A stretch of 64,000 nucleotides of DNA from SHAN690 sp023262195. GTDB taxonomy: Bacteria > Bacteroidota > Bacteroidia > Flavobacteriales_G > Salibacteraceae. The stretch is taken from assembly GCA_038142005.1 (NCBI GenBank), contig JAYQJE010000005.1, positions 62,001 to 126,000 of the forward strand, written 5' to 3'. Positions 28,508 through 38,557 of the stretch are shown here, in pieces. The notes beneath the pieces were generated by a model. The model searched no databases. It saw nothing but the letters and a program-made list of their open reading frames with translations, and was not told the DNA's origin. Within the stretch, counting starts at the first letter, position 1, and each line of letters starts with the position of its first letter. Both the position numbers and the translations under genes were made by a program.

Positions 28508-30268
28508 CTAATACTTTATGATTTTAAACGAGAAATCTTCACTATCCGTTTCGACACTCAATATGTATATACCTGCCGTTAAAGATTGAATATCGATAAT
28601 GTAAAACGGCAGTTCTCCCGTTTCCAAAAGCTCACCGCCAACTAGATTACCACTGATATCATATATGTTCCACGCTGTTAAAACATTGGAATTAGGGTAG
28701 AGGTAAAGGATGGAATTATTTTGGGCAAATTCTTGGGTGTTTCCCAAGTAAGGCTGAATTAAGGGCTTATCGCTTACCAAAGTGTCTTCACAACCTTGAA
28801 GTAAGCCTCTTAAACAAAATATGTTCTCAATAATTGATTGATGCTCATTTTGATATAGCAAGGAATCAGACTGCACAATCAACTCTGCCGCATCGGTCAT
28901 GCGCATGTCAATGAAGTAACTATAAAGTGAGGTGATGAAGAGTTTATCTGTGACTTCTCTACCAAGTGCATGGTGAATTTCGGCCATCGCAGAGGTAAAC
29001 AAGCTGGCATCTAAGTATATGTCATTTTCAAGGTCAGATGGATAAGTTCGGATGTCATCTGTAATGCGGCCGCTCCAGAATTCATTGTGTCCATCCCAAT
29101 TAAACACTCGATTGCTTTGATTCTCTGAAATGTCTTTTGAATAGGAATAGGCTAGGTAGTCACAAAAAGCTTCGTCCAAGGCCTCGCGTTCAGGCCCCAA
29201 ATTGGTTGCAGGAGCGGCACTATATGAAATGGCGTGACCATATTCATGGATTATCACATCGGCATCTTCGGCATCATCTACACCGCCATCTCCAAACCCT
29301 AACCAACCCCTTTCAAAGCTAAGGGGTTGGAAAAAGCTTTGATCAAACTCACTGGCATGGGCATCAAAACGGATTTGATAATTGCTTAGGCTATCGTAGC
29401 CTAGGCTTGACAAATAGGTGCGCAGTTGGCTTATGTGAAAGTGCGTGTTTACATATTCAAATCCATTTTCACTTCTGTCAAAATCAAATCTGCCATTGAT
29501 TGAGTTTGGCACTCCGGTAAGCGGCATCAGTGAATCTATGGCAATGGAGAAGTCAGAAGCCAACACCCATGCGCTGGATTGACGCTGAATTGGAAATGAT
29601 TGTAAAGAATAGTATAAATCAAACTGTGGAGTCGCTTGGTCATTGTTGTCCACTAAGACATCTCCATACTCTGAGTTAGACAGTGTTATTGGATCCGGGT
29701 TAAATGCTCGGCCAACTCCCGTGCTGTCGCCATTATACACAGTAAGTGAGTTGTTGTTAATGATGTTTCCAGCCGCATCGATGATCAACTCTGCCATGTC
29801 ATTTTGATATGTCCCTTTTGCTACCTCAGCCAGCACCCACTTATCTTCCATTTTAACCCATTCAATTTGATGATACCAAAGCGTATTCATCAATCCTGAT
29901 GCATGGTTGGCTTTTGGTTTATTCAAAGGGGTCACGGACGCACCTATGGCGTCAAAGTCTGTTTTTGGAAACCGCACTTTGTATTTACCGGCTGCCAATG
30001 TGTGCAGATAGATTCGGTGGTTGTGTACAGGATAGCCACCAACATGAATTTGAAATGTTTGATGTCGACCATCAAGCGCTTTTTTGTCATTTATTGTGGA
30101 CAATGTGATTTCGTGTTGGCGATTTGATCTGAGCAAATTGAGCAGTGAATCTTCGCTTAGCTCCTTGCTGTCAATATTCACGTTGGAATAGGTAACCTGT
30201 GATGTTCCAACAAATGGAATCACAAGAACCGTTAGGGTAAAAGCATATTTATTGATCCAACTTCTCAA
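28508..30268 (-). CDS. T9SS-secreted zinc metallopeptidase (gluzincin)
   Basis: A 586-residue protein with a signal peptide, an N-terminal propeptide-like half, the zinc motif HEYGH followed 25 residues on by EALDEAFCDYLA (Glu zinc ligand), and a C-terminal T9SS type A domain starting YLYPNSN and ending FSFKIIKY. The arrangement fits fungalysin/thermolysin-like (M36/M4) enzymes with an FTP-like prodomain. It likely acts as an extracellular protease. The frame is intact. Its start lies 19 bases inside the YigZ gene end, so they may be co-transcribed. Confidence 0.8.
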   Translation of the reverse strand: MRSWINKYAFTLTVLVIPFVGTSQVTYSNVNIDSKELSEDSLLNLLRSNRQHEITLSTINDKKALDGRHQTFQIHVGGYPVHNHRIYLHTLAAGKYKVRFPKTDFDAIGASVTPLNKPKANHASGLMNTLWYHQIEWVKMEDKWVLAEVAKGTYQNDMAELIIDAAGNIINNNSLTVYNGDSTGVGRAFNPDPITLSNSEYGDVLVDNNDQATPQFDLYYSLQSFPIQRQSSAWVLASDFSIAIDSLMPLTGVPNSINGRFDFDRSENGFEYVNTHFHISQLRTYLSSLGYDSLSNYQIRFDAHASEFDQSFFQPLSFERGWLGFGDGGVDDAEDADVIIHEYGHAISYSAAPATNLGPEREALDEAFCDYLAYSYSKDISENQSNRVFNWDGHNEFWSGRITDDIRTYPSDLENDIYLDASLFTSAMAEIHHALGREVTDKLFITSLYSYFIDMRMTDAAELIVQSDSLLYQNEHQSIIENIFCLRGLLQGCEDTLVSDKPLIQPYLGNTQEFAQNNSILYLYPNSNVLTAWNIYDISGNLVGGELLETGELPFYIIDIQSLTAGIYILSVETDSEDFSFKIIKY

Positions 30269-30857
30269 TGCTTACGTTTTTCAAATGATCAAACAAAGTT
30301 AGCGTATGGGCTACCAGCGATTTAGGTACAGTAAAATTGGTTTTTGTTTGTTCTCCAAACTCATGGTTTTCGATTTGAGAATTTTCGATTTGGTCTATGA
30401 TGCGAAGTACTGTACCTGTTTGGTCATAGTCATAGCTGATGCAAAGCCTTTTACTTAAGATCAGTGTTTCAAATACGGCATCATCCAAGGCCATTTTTGC
30501 TGCTTCTTTATAGGCATTTATCAATCCTGACTTTCCCAATTTGGTCCCACCAAAATATCGCACAACGACTACTAGGACGTTTGATACATTACTGCTCAGG
30601 ATTTGATTCAAAATAGGTAAACCTGCCGTGCCGCTGGGTTCACCATCATCGCTAGATTTTTGTGCCTGTTCTGGAAACCCAATGCTATAACCGAAACAAA
30701 AATGGCGCGCAGATGGGTGTTGTTTTTGTAATTGACTAACCACTGATTTCATGTCATCTTCCGAATGGCATCGTACTGCCCAAGCCAGAAACTTGCTTCC
30801 TCGATCGCGAAAATCACCCTGGCCTGATTTTTTTATGGTAAGAAAACGATCGGTCAT
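30249..30857 (-). CDS. yigZ: YigZ/IMPACT family protein
   Basis: A 202-residue cytoplasmic protein with the UPF0029 signature: FLAWAVRC, HPSARHFCFGY, DDGEPSGTAGLPIL and VVRYFGGTKLGKSGLI. The C-terminal ferredoxin-like domain ends the protein. Family members are linked to translation control (IMPACT), but the bacterial role is not settled. Start overlaps the stop of the DMT transporter by 4 bases. Confidence 0.9.
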   Translation of the reverse strand: MTDRFLTIKKSGQGDFRDRGSKFLAWAVRCHSEDDMKSVVSQLQKQHPSARHFCFGYSIGFPEQAQKSSDDGEPSGTAGLPILNQILSSNVSNVLVVVVRYFGGTKLGKSGLINAYKEAAKMALDDAVFETLILSKRLCISYDYDQTGTVLRIIDQIENSQIENHEFGEQTKTNFTVPKSLVAHTLTLFDHLKNVSIEKLDQ

Positions 30858-31690
30858 TGGCTTAGATACAGTAGTGTGATTGATACAATCGAAACAAATA
30901 ATCCTAATAAGCCACGGGCACTGGTAGATTCCTTAAAGATTACTATGGCTAGGATGCTTGACAAAGCCACAATACCTACATTATTTACTGGAAAAACCAC
31001 CGAGCTTTCCCAGTTTGGTAATGAAAGCACGTTTAGGATAAACCACAAAGAGCCGAAGTTTACAATACCTAAGAGCAGTCCACCAGTAAAGCTGGTTCGA
31101 GCTATCTTTTTGTCAGGCAGCCAAGAGTGATGTATCATACCGCTTAGAAAGGCTGAGGCGAAAATGGTGCTGATAAACATGGGGTATGCATTGGGTTGCA
31201 CAAGTGTGAGTTGAAATAAGTTTAAGCTGGTGTCGATGATTCCACTTACAAGGAATGTAACAATCGGCCAAACCCAATTGCTCATTCCTCCTTTGGAGGG
31301 AGTCACGGCAAAAACAGATAAGAAGCCAAGCACGATGCCGGTGGCTTTCAACCAATTTATCCCTTCCTCTAAGGCAATTATCCCGAATAAGGCAGGGATG
31401 ATCATGCTCATCTTTGTGGCGATACTTGCCGCAGATACTCCCGCGGTTTGCGTGGTTTTGGCTATAAGTCGAAACCCGAGATAGAAACCTATTCCTATCA
31501 TCAACGCGAGCCAAAACCAAGAAGCCCTCAGCGGATTGGTTGGAATACTGAAAAATGTGAACCCAATAATGGCCGCAACACCATAATTGACTACAATGGC
31601 GTGCCGTGTGTTTGCTCCATAGTTGGTAAACCATCGAAACAGGAGTAGAATCAAGCTAGAGCAAACGATGCTACAAATTAGATAGATCAA
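30854..31690 (-). CDS. EamA/DMT-family transporter
   Basis: A 278-residue protein with ten hydrophobic helices arranged as two EamA-like halves (FFSIPTNPLRASWFWLAL, ASIATKMSMIIPALFG in the first; NNVGIVALSSILAIVIFKES in the second, the usual EamA end). Inner-membrane metabolite exporter or importer of unknown substrate. The start overlaps the RibD stop by 4 bases and the stop overlaps the YigZ start, so these three form one operon. Confidence 0.85.
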   Translation of the reverse strand: MIYLICSIVCSSLILLLFRWFTNYGANTRHAIVVNYGVAAIIGFTFFSIPTNPLRASWFWLALMIGIGFYLGFRLIAKTTQTAGVSAASIATKMSMIIPALFGIIALEEGINWLKATGIVLGFLSVFAVTPSKGGMSNWVWPIVTFLVSGIIDTSLNLFQLTLVQPNAYPMFISTIFASAFLSGMIHHSWLPDKKIARTSFTGGLLLGIVNFGSLWFILNVLSLPNWESSVVFPVNNVGIVALSSILAIVIFKESTSARGLLGLFVSIVSITLLYLSQ

Positions 31691-32729
31691 TTGCGTTCAA
31701 ATATTTGAAGGTAATCTTCTTGAATTTTAATAGAGGAGCTGACACGCGCCTCAATGGCGGGAGCTTTCACGCCACTTCCTATTTGAGCCTTGCTCGTGTA
31801 TACGCGAGCCTCATCCCATAGGTCGGCTTTTATGAATTGGCTTAATAAGTCAGTTCCACCTTCAATCAATATGCTCTGAACGCCTTTTTCATAAAGAACA
31901 TCAAGAATTTCTTGAACAGGGATTTTACCGCTACTTATTGATTGAACTTCACATGTATTTGGATTTGGGTTCATCCCATTGCCAAGGATAATCGTTCTCC
32001 CTCAGAACTGAATAAATTGAGGCTATTTGGCAGCTTACCTTCGGCATCAAGCACAATTCGAATCGGGCTGTTTCCCACCCAATGCCGCACATTGAGCGAT
32101 GGGTTGTCTAGCTGTGCGGTGTTTTTGCCAACCATAATGCTTTGTTCCTCACTGCGCCATTTGTGCACCAGTTTGGATGATAATGCATTGGTGACTTTAA
32201 GCCCGGATTTCCCGTCTCCCTGCACTCTTTCGTAATCCAGAAAACCATCACGGGTTTGCGCCCATTTTAATATTACGTATGGTCGATGGTTTTCATGAAA
32301 AGTGAAAAATCGTTTATTGAGCGCCTTTCCTTCTGGCTCTAAAACACCCATAGTAACATCTATACCAGCTTTTTTCAACCTTTCAATCCCTTGACCATCA
32401 ACCTTATCAAAAGGATCGCGATTACAAATTATGACTCGTTTGAATTGGTGCTTGATAATGAGATCGGCACAGGGAGGTGTCTTGCCAAAATGTGCGCAAG
32501 GTTCTAAGTTCACATAGATGGTACTTTGAGCCAAAAGCGTTTTGTCTGATACGGAATTTATAGCATTTACCTCTGCATGCGGCTCGCCTTGCTTTTGGTG
32601 GTAACCCTCGCCTATGATGGCGTTATCATGAACAATAACGCTGCCCACGAGCGGATTGGTGTACGTATATCCCAGTCCTAATTTGGCCAAGTCCAAACAC
32701 CGTTGCATATATGCCTCGTGCTCCTTCAC
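31687..32729 (-). CDS. ribD: Bifunctional riboflavin deaminase/reductase (frameshifted)
   Basis: RibD performs two successive riboflavin steps. The N-terminal deaminase shows TNPLVGSVIV, HAEVNAI and PCAHFGKTPPCAD, the zinc site. The C-terminal reductase shows VILKWAQTRDGFL and, after the break, ILIEGGTDLLSQFI. A missing base near 31990-31997 turns the correct IILGNGMNPNPN into LSLAMG-stop; repaired length is about 347 residues, normal. Other rib genes are not in the window. It is divergent from prmC across 51 bases. Confidence 0.92.
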
Positions 32730-32780
32730 GAACCGTAAATGTATGGTTACAAAAGCAATGTTTCAGTGCATATTTGCCAC

Positions 32781-33614
32781 ATGACTCAGGCCGAGCTTAG
32801 GCAGATGTTTTATAGCCGACTTACCCGAAATTATTATCAGGGTGAATTACAAGCATTGTATCATTGGTGTGTTCAAGAAATTCAGCATTGGTCAAGGGTT
32901 GAGACCTATTTGCATAACAATGAAGAGGTAAGTGAAGAGAGCCTTTCAAGGTGGAAAGATGCCATTGAAAGGTTGGCCGAGGATGAGCCCGTGCAATATG
33001 TATTTGGTACCACCATTTTTTGGATTGAAGCTGCATTGCGATCCTCGTGCCTTGATTCCAAGGCCAGAAACCGAAGAATTAGTGCAAATCATACTCGATA
33101 GAGAACCCTCGGATAAGATGACCGTTGCAGATATTGGTACTGGCTCTGGATGCATTGCTCTAGCCCTAAAAAGCAACAGGCCCAATTGGAAGGTCTTAGG
33201 TCTTGATGTTTCTTCGGATGCCCTTGCATTAGCCAAGGAGAATGCCAAGGAGCAAAAATTAGACATATCCTTTAACCAGGTTAATATTCAAGATCAAGTT
33301 GACCTTTCGGGTATTGATGTTTTAGTGAGCAATCCCCCGTACATTCCCATGGAATTAGAATCAACCTTGGATAAAAGAGTTATTCAGTATGAACCATCGG
33401 TGGCACTCTTCAGCCCAGAGTCTGACCCGTTTTATTTTTTAGGCGAATTGTGGAACTGGCTAAAGAACATAATGTGGGTCGAATTTATTTCGAAACCCAT
33501 GCCACGGATATAAATCTTCTTGTAGGAACTTTAAAATCAATTTGGTTGGGTAAAATTGAGGTGATCACCGACTTGAGCGCGAAACCCAGGTTTTTAAGAT
33601 TAGAAAATGTATAG
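32781..33614 (+). CDS. prmC: Peptide chain release factor N5-glutamine methyltransferase (two frameshifts)
   Basis: PrmC methylates the GGQ glutamine of release factors with SAM. The central domain shows PRALIPRPETEELV, ADIGTGSGCIALAL (SAM loop) and the catalytic NPPY in VSNPPYIP. A missing T at 33016-33021 separates the N-terminal helical domain (then FFGLKLHCDPRA) and another at 33435-33440 the C terminus (then RRIVELAKEHNVGRIYFETHA). Repaired length is about 278 residues, as expected. The stop overlaps the ATG of the next gene by 8 bases. Confidence 0.9.
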
Positions 33615-34494
33615 GCACGATTACAGCAGGGGAGTTTTTAATCGTTACCGAAAAGGGATGCCGCTTTTTGAACGATTGGTCAAAGATTGCATTCATTTAG
33701 TGAAATGGTTTAAGATCGCAAGTGGTAAAGATCCTATGAAAAGGATGCTCATTTATCCGCACTATCCGAGCAAAGCAGGAACGATTTATAAGATAGCATC
33801 GCACATGGGTTATGTTTTCACAAATAAACCCCAAGGTCAATTTGATTTTGTGGTTTTCTGGGAGTATGCAACCTATCGACAAGCTTGGCCTTTTGACCAT
33901 GACTTTGGGTCGGGTAGACCAATTATCAATGCTGAAAGCGTTGATATCAGCAAGGATGTGCTCGATCAAAAAATGACTGAAGCCTTTGGCTATGGTCTGA
34001 ATATTAACCCAAAGGAAGCGCAAACTCCTTATGTAAAGAAAAGTGTTGTCAACGCTTTACATGATGGTAAAGTTTTCAATGAGTCTTGTGACCCTGAAGA
34101 TGGATTTGTGTATCAAAAACTTATAGATTCAAGAGTTAATGATTATGAGGTAATGGATTTGAGAGTAGTGGTGATCGGCAAACAAATCCCACATCTTTAC
34201 AAAGTTTATCGTGCCATTGACGACCGTTTTGTGGGAACTGCGCCAAAAGCCGTGCTGCAAGTTAATGTTGATGAAGAATTATCTAAACCCGAACAAGAAA
34301 ACCTCATTTCCCTGGCTCGAATTATGCATTTGGATTACACTGAGTTTGATGTGCTTCGTGATGCAGGAGATAAAAAATCTATGTTGTTGACGCTAATAAC
34401 ACATCACACGGGCCACCCCAAATTAACCAAGGCAGAGAAATCGCTAGCTCTTGATAATCTATGCCAAGCTTTTCGTGAAGAGTTTAAGGCATAG
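33607..34494 (+). CDS. ATP-grasp-like protein of unknown substrate (hidden double frameshift)
   Basis: A 295-residue cytoplasmic protein. Middle residues (GFVYQKLIDSRVNDYEVMDLRVVVIG) resemble the ATP-binding segment of ATP-grasp enzymes. Residues about 256-270 as written look random, but the alternative frame from A-run 34372-34377 to the CCCC of 34416-34419 reads KKIYVVDANNTSHGPP. This supplies the acidic/Asn metal-binding strand expected in ATP-grasp folds (family pattern D-x-N), so a missing A and an extra C compensate. The gene overlaps prmC and converges on the S9 peptidase gene. A RimK-like ligase or sugar/peptide ligase is possible; I do not recognise the exact family. Confidence 0.55.
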   Translation: MYRHDYSRGVFNRYRKGMPLFERLVKDCIHLVKWFKIASGKDPMKRMLIYPHYPSKAGTIYKIASHMGYVFTNKPQGQFDFVVFWEYATYRQAWPFDHDFGSGRPIINAESVDISKDVLDQKMTEAFGYGLNINPKEAQTPYVKKSVVNALHDGKVFNESCDPEDGFVYQKLIDSRVNDYEVMDLRVVVIGKQIPHLYKVYRAIDDRFVGTAPKAVLQVNVDEELSKPEQENLISLARIMHLDYTEFDVLRDAGDKKSMLLTLITHHTGHPKLTKAEKSLALDNLCQAFREEFKA

Positions 34495-36664
34495 TGCCAG
34501 GGCCAATTCTTTCAGTGACATAGTTCAAGACCTTAGTCATCAAGTGCACACGATCTTTCCCTCTTACGTTATGCGGATGCCCTGGGTAAACAAAGTAATC
34601 GAGTTGTATGCCTTGATCGATGCAAGATTTCAAGAATGCTTGGCTATGCTGCCAAACGACTACATCGTCTGCCGTACCATGTATCACAAGCAAGTCATCT
34701 TCTAGATACTGAGCGCGTTCTACCAAGTTTGCTGTCGCAAATCCATCTGGATTTGCTTCAGGGGTATCCATATACCGTTCGGTGTACATTACCTCGTACA
34801 TGCTCCAATCACAAACAGGTCCGCCAGCCACACCTGCCTTGAAAATGCCAGGAAAGGTGAGGAGCATGTTTGTAGTCATAAAACCGCCATAACTCCAGCC
34901 ATGTACAGCCATATTATCACCATCCACATATGACTGTGATTTCAGGTAATCGATAAGAAGCTTTTGGTCATGCATCTCTTCAACACCCAATTTCCTGAAT
35001 GTGCTTTGCTCAAAATCAAGGCCTCGGTTTGCTGAACCCCTATTATCAAGCGTGGCAACGATGTAGCCTTGCTCTGCAAAATGATACATCCAAAGGCTTG
35101 CACCTCCCAAGTAAGTATCTCTTATTAGCTGTGCGTGTGGTCCCCCATAAACATAGATTAAAACAGGATATTTCTTTGAAGCATCAAAGTGTGAAGGTTT
35201 GATCAAGCGCCCATAGAGTGTTGTTCTAGCATTTTTAAGCGTGAAAATTTCAGGTTTTGCTATGTTAAAACTGTCTAGTGGATCCTTAGCTGAGCAAAAC
35301 GCCACTAATTTTTTGCCATTGGTTTCGTAGATATTAATCTCTGCTGGAGTTTCAATGCTTGAAAATCGTTCCAGAAGGAATTTACCCCCGTCATTGAGGC
35401 TTGCAGAATGGGTTCCCAGTGTACTATCGATGATGGTTTTTCCTCCCAATTCATAGTCAATCATGTAGGTGAATCGATGTAGCCCATTGCGCGTTTCATC
35501 AGGTTTTTTCCACCAATCACCACTTCGCCAGTGCCGGATACAAACAAGTAGTTTTTTGTGTGGTCAAACCCTAATATGTGCTGCGCTTCCCATTGGCCAT
35601 TGGTAAGCGTTCTCAGAAGCTTGCCTTCAGTATTAAGAGGTATAGATGTTGATAACCACTGCGCTCGCTCATCCATATAAATTCGTCTTCACTTCCTGGT
35701 AAAAACCATGGGGCATGCTCCGGTTCAACATATTTTGGGTGTGATTCTTCAAACAACGGTTGTAGAAGACTGCCGTTTTGAGCGTCATACATGTTGACCT
35801 TTAGTTTGTTTTGATCTCGATTGAGTTGACCTATGATTAAAGCTTTAGAATTGGGCACCCAACCTATGCTCGTGAGGTATTGCTCAGGATCGCCTTCGGT
35901 GTTCATATACGTTATTTTTCCACCTATTTCATAAACACCTAGCTTAACGTGATGACTCTTTTGCCCCGCCATGGGATATCGCGTATTATTTACAGAAGCT
36001 GGCGTAGTGCTTATGTCAACTATCGGATATTGACTCACCATACTTTCGTCCATTCTGTAGAAGGCGATTCGTTTTCCGTCTGGAGACCAAAACATGCCCC
36101 GATCTATACCGAACTCATACCTGTGCACCGCTTGACCGTAAATTATTCCATCTTTTCCATCAGAGGTAACTTGAATGGATGTGCCTCCTGATTTCATTAC
36201 AAAAAGATTATCATCTTTTATGTAGGCGCAGAATGATAGGTCTTCATTCATGGTGACGTGTTCTGCGCCCTCTGGAATTTCAAACAATGTCTCCACATTA
36301 TTCGCTTCTATATCTACTTTAGCGAATGAGCTGCCCGTTCTAAAGGTGAATGATGTACTGTCATAAAATGAAAATTTTGGAAATTTTTTTAACCCAAAAT
36401 CAGGTCCGCTCCAAGAATCAATATCGCTCAGCATTATTGATCGAGATGTTTGGCTTGAGTTGCATTCGTGAATTACAAGTTCCTCAAATTCATTAATGTA
36501 GGCCAGTTTGTTGGTGTTGGGTACCCACTGTAGTTGATCTAGTGTTTTTGGATAAAAATCCGTGTACTGTTTTAATACTGCGTCCTCAAGGGTGAGCGAC
36601 TTCATTTGGGTATACCCAACCGTTGATATCAGCGCAGCGAAACTCGCTAGAAAAAACTTTTCAT
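34484..36664 (-). CDS. S9 prolyl oligopeptidase / dipeptidyl-peptidase IV family (three frameshifts)
   Basis: A propeller N-terminal half (repeated segments such as WSPDGKRIAFYRMDE, DPEQYLTSIGWVP) precedes an alpha/beta hydrolase half with the nucleophile GWSYGGF, an Asp in HGTADDVV and the His in GHPHNVRGKD. Breaks lie near 35635, near 35490 and at the A run 36651-36656. The last hides the true start at 36664: with one base restored the protein opens with a signal peptide MKSFFLASFAALISTVG. Total about 727 residues, normal for DPP-IV-like enzymes. Periplasmic peptide digestion is the likely role. It converges with the ATP-grasp-like gene and overlaps it by 11 bases. Confidence 0.87.
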
Positions 36665-36673
36665 TGAAATAGA

Positions 36674-37158
36674 TTATTTACAGTGCGGACAGAATTGCCG
36701 GTCTTCTTCCACTAGGAAGTAGTTTCCTTTTTTGTCTTTGATGTATATGTTTTTGAAGAAGATATTTTTTCGCTCACTCTGAGGAATAGCGTTAAGAAAG
36801 TAGCTTTTAAACGCATCATTGTATCTACTACCCTTTAAGTCGAAGTGAGCCAAAACCTCTCTTTCGGGAGATCGATGTTCTGCTTCGAGCTGAAGAACTT
36901 TGAAAAACATTAGCGTGTCTGATGATTTGTAATAAGCCGTTACACCATAGCCGTATAACAGCGTGCGTGCCGGTGGCTTTAGCTTAGGGGTGGTGCAACT
37001 CCATCATATCCTCGGATAACCACCTTATCTAGCGAAACTGGTAGTGCATTTAAATCACTCTGCGCCACTGCCTTGTCCAGGTCGATTTCCTGCGCATAGG
37101 TATCGCTGACCGTCACACCCGCTATTACAATAGCAATCAATATTAATTGACCTTTCAT
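36674..37158 (-). CDS. Secreted hypothetical protein (frameshifted)
   Basis: The frame from 37158 encodes a signal peptide (MKGQLILIAIVIAGVTVSDTYA) and about 35 more residues, then stops in the GGGG run at 36987-36990. One more G (C on the coding strand) continues it as PPPKLKPPARTLLYGYGV and onward through KVLQLEAEHRS to the end FCPHCK. The repaired protein has about 162 residues and a single C-terminal CxxC. No family is recognised. Together with the upstream S9 gene it may form one unit: the stop is 9 bases before the predicted S9 start. Confidence 0.6.
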
Positions 37159-37188
37159 ATAAAGCGCTAAAATAAAATTCTCAACTGT

Positions 37189-37899
37189 CTAAATGGAAGT
37201 TTGAGTCACTTGGCCTTCTCCATTCACCTTAACCTCCTTAGGATTTCCGCGATAATTAACTCGACCACTTGAAAAGAAGTTCACTTCCAAATATTGAGTC
37301 GCATAAACATCACAAACGGTAGATCCGAAAATATTCAAGACCAAGGTATCGGCTACCAAGTTGTAGGCTCTCAAATCACCCGAAGAGGTAGAGAGGAAAT
37401 CCATTCGATTACACTCTCCAGATAGGATCATGTTTCCCGAAGACCTTATTTCGCTAATGATTTCATCTGAATCAACTGCAAAATCTATATCACCAAGGCC
37501 ACGATTTGTAAACCAAACCTTGGGCTGTTTCAGAATGCGTTCATTTTCAATGAGTCCGGCAGAATTTATAACGAATCGATTGGCTTCATTAAGCGTTAAT
37601 TCAAATAGTATCGGTTGATTATTTTCGAGGCATTCATCAAGAGACAAGGTGAGCAAACCTTGGTCGTTATTAGCTATAACCACCGGTTGAATCTCTTCCT
37701 GAGCAATCACCTCAATGATGTTATCTCTTGCACTATCTACTTTCACCAACACATCAGAAACCATATCAAGAATCACCTCACCCACGCTGTCCGTTGGTGT
37801 GAATCTAGAAACTCTAGGACCATTGCCTTCTACACAGCTGTTACAGCCCGTATTTAGTAATGGAGCTACTATTAATAACATGAAGAAAGTCTTTCGCAT
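37189..37899 (-). CDS. DUF2807 lipoprotein (GIN domain)
   Basis: About 236 residues starting at MRKTFFMLLIVAPLLNTGC (lipobox Cys). An upstream Met at 37974 would add 25 polar residues and overlap miaE, so the shorter start is preferred. The chain is all-beta, with the repetitive SGNMILSG, SSGDLRAYN and SSGRVNYRGN pattern of DUF2807/GIN adhesin-like domains. Outer-membrane lipoproteins of this type are common in Bacteroidota; function unknown. The mature N terminus also has a CNSC motif. It is divergent from miaE. Confidence 0.8.
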   Translation of the reverse strand: MRKTFFMLLIVAPLLNTGCNSCVEGNGPRVSRFTPTDSVGEVILDMVSDVLVKVDSARDNIIEVIAQEEIQPVVIANNDQGLLTLSLDECLENNQPILFELTLNEANRFVINSAGLIENERILKQPKVWFTNRGLGDIDFAVDSDEIISEIRSSGNMILSGECNRMDFLSTSSGDLRAYNLVADTLVLNIFGSTVCDVYATQYLEVNFFSSGRVNYRGNPKEVKVNGEGQVTQTSI

Positions 37900-37972
37900 G
37901 GGCGGCAAATATCGGTGCTTGACATGAAGCGGTTTCAAATGGTGCCTACTAACTTTGTCGCAAAATTGGTTC

Positions 37973-38554
37973 ATGCTACGATTAAAACTGCCGACAGACC
38001 CTCGATGGGTAGATATCGCTCAGAAAAACATAAACGAAATTTTAACCGATCACGCATATTGTGAGCAAAAAGCGGCTAGTGCAGCCATCTCCTTTATCGT
38101 GCAATATCCTGAATACCCAGAGCTCGTAGATGCGATGTCTGACCTAGCACGGGAAGAGATGGAGCATTTTCAAATGGTACATGATCAGATAAAAAAGCGT
38201 GGATTAAAGTTAGGTTACGAGCGAAAGGATGATTATGTAAAGAAACTACGACAGTTTTTCAAAGGAGGCGATCGAGTGCATCAACTTACAGACAATTTGT
38301 TGCTCGCAGCTATGATTGAAGCTAGGAGTTGCGAACGCTTCCGAGTTTTATCTGAGGGAATCGAAGATCCTGAGCTTAAGACATTTTATGCCGAACTGAT
38401 GAAAAGCGAGGCTATGCACTACACGATGTTCTTGAAATTTGCCCGCGAAATAGGTGGAGCGGTGATGGACGTTGATAAGAAATGGCAAGATTTCCTGAGC
38501 TACGAGGCCAAGGTGATAGCCACATTCGGCAAGACGGAGCGGATTCACGGTTAA
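37973..38554 (+). CDS. miaE: tRNA-(ms2io6A)-hydroxylase
   Basis: A ferritin-like di-iron enzyme that hydroxylates the isopentenyl group of ms2i6A37 in tRNA. Visible are the ExxH-type ligands (EEMEHF and SEAMHYTMF), AYCEQKAASAA and LLLAAMIEARSCERF. The start MLRLKLPTDPRW is preferred over a Met six residues upstream. About 193 residues, normal. It is convergent with the C45 gene, 3 bases apart. Confidence 0.9.
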   Translation: MLRLKLPTDPRWVDIAQKNINEILTDHAYCEQKAASAAISFIVQYPEYPELVDAMSDLAREEMEHFQMVHDQIKKRGLKLGYERKDDYVKKLRQFFKGGDRVHQLTDNLLLAAMIEARSCERFRVLSEGIEDPELKTFYAELMKSEAMHYTMFLKFAREIGGAVMDVDKKWQDFLSYEAKVIATFGKTERIHG

Positions 38555-38557
38555 TTC

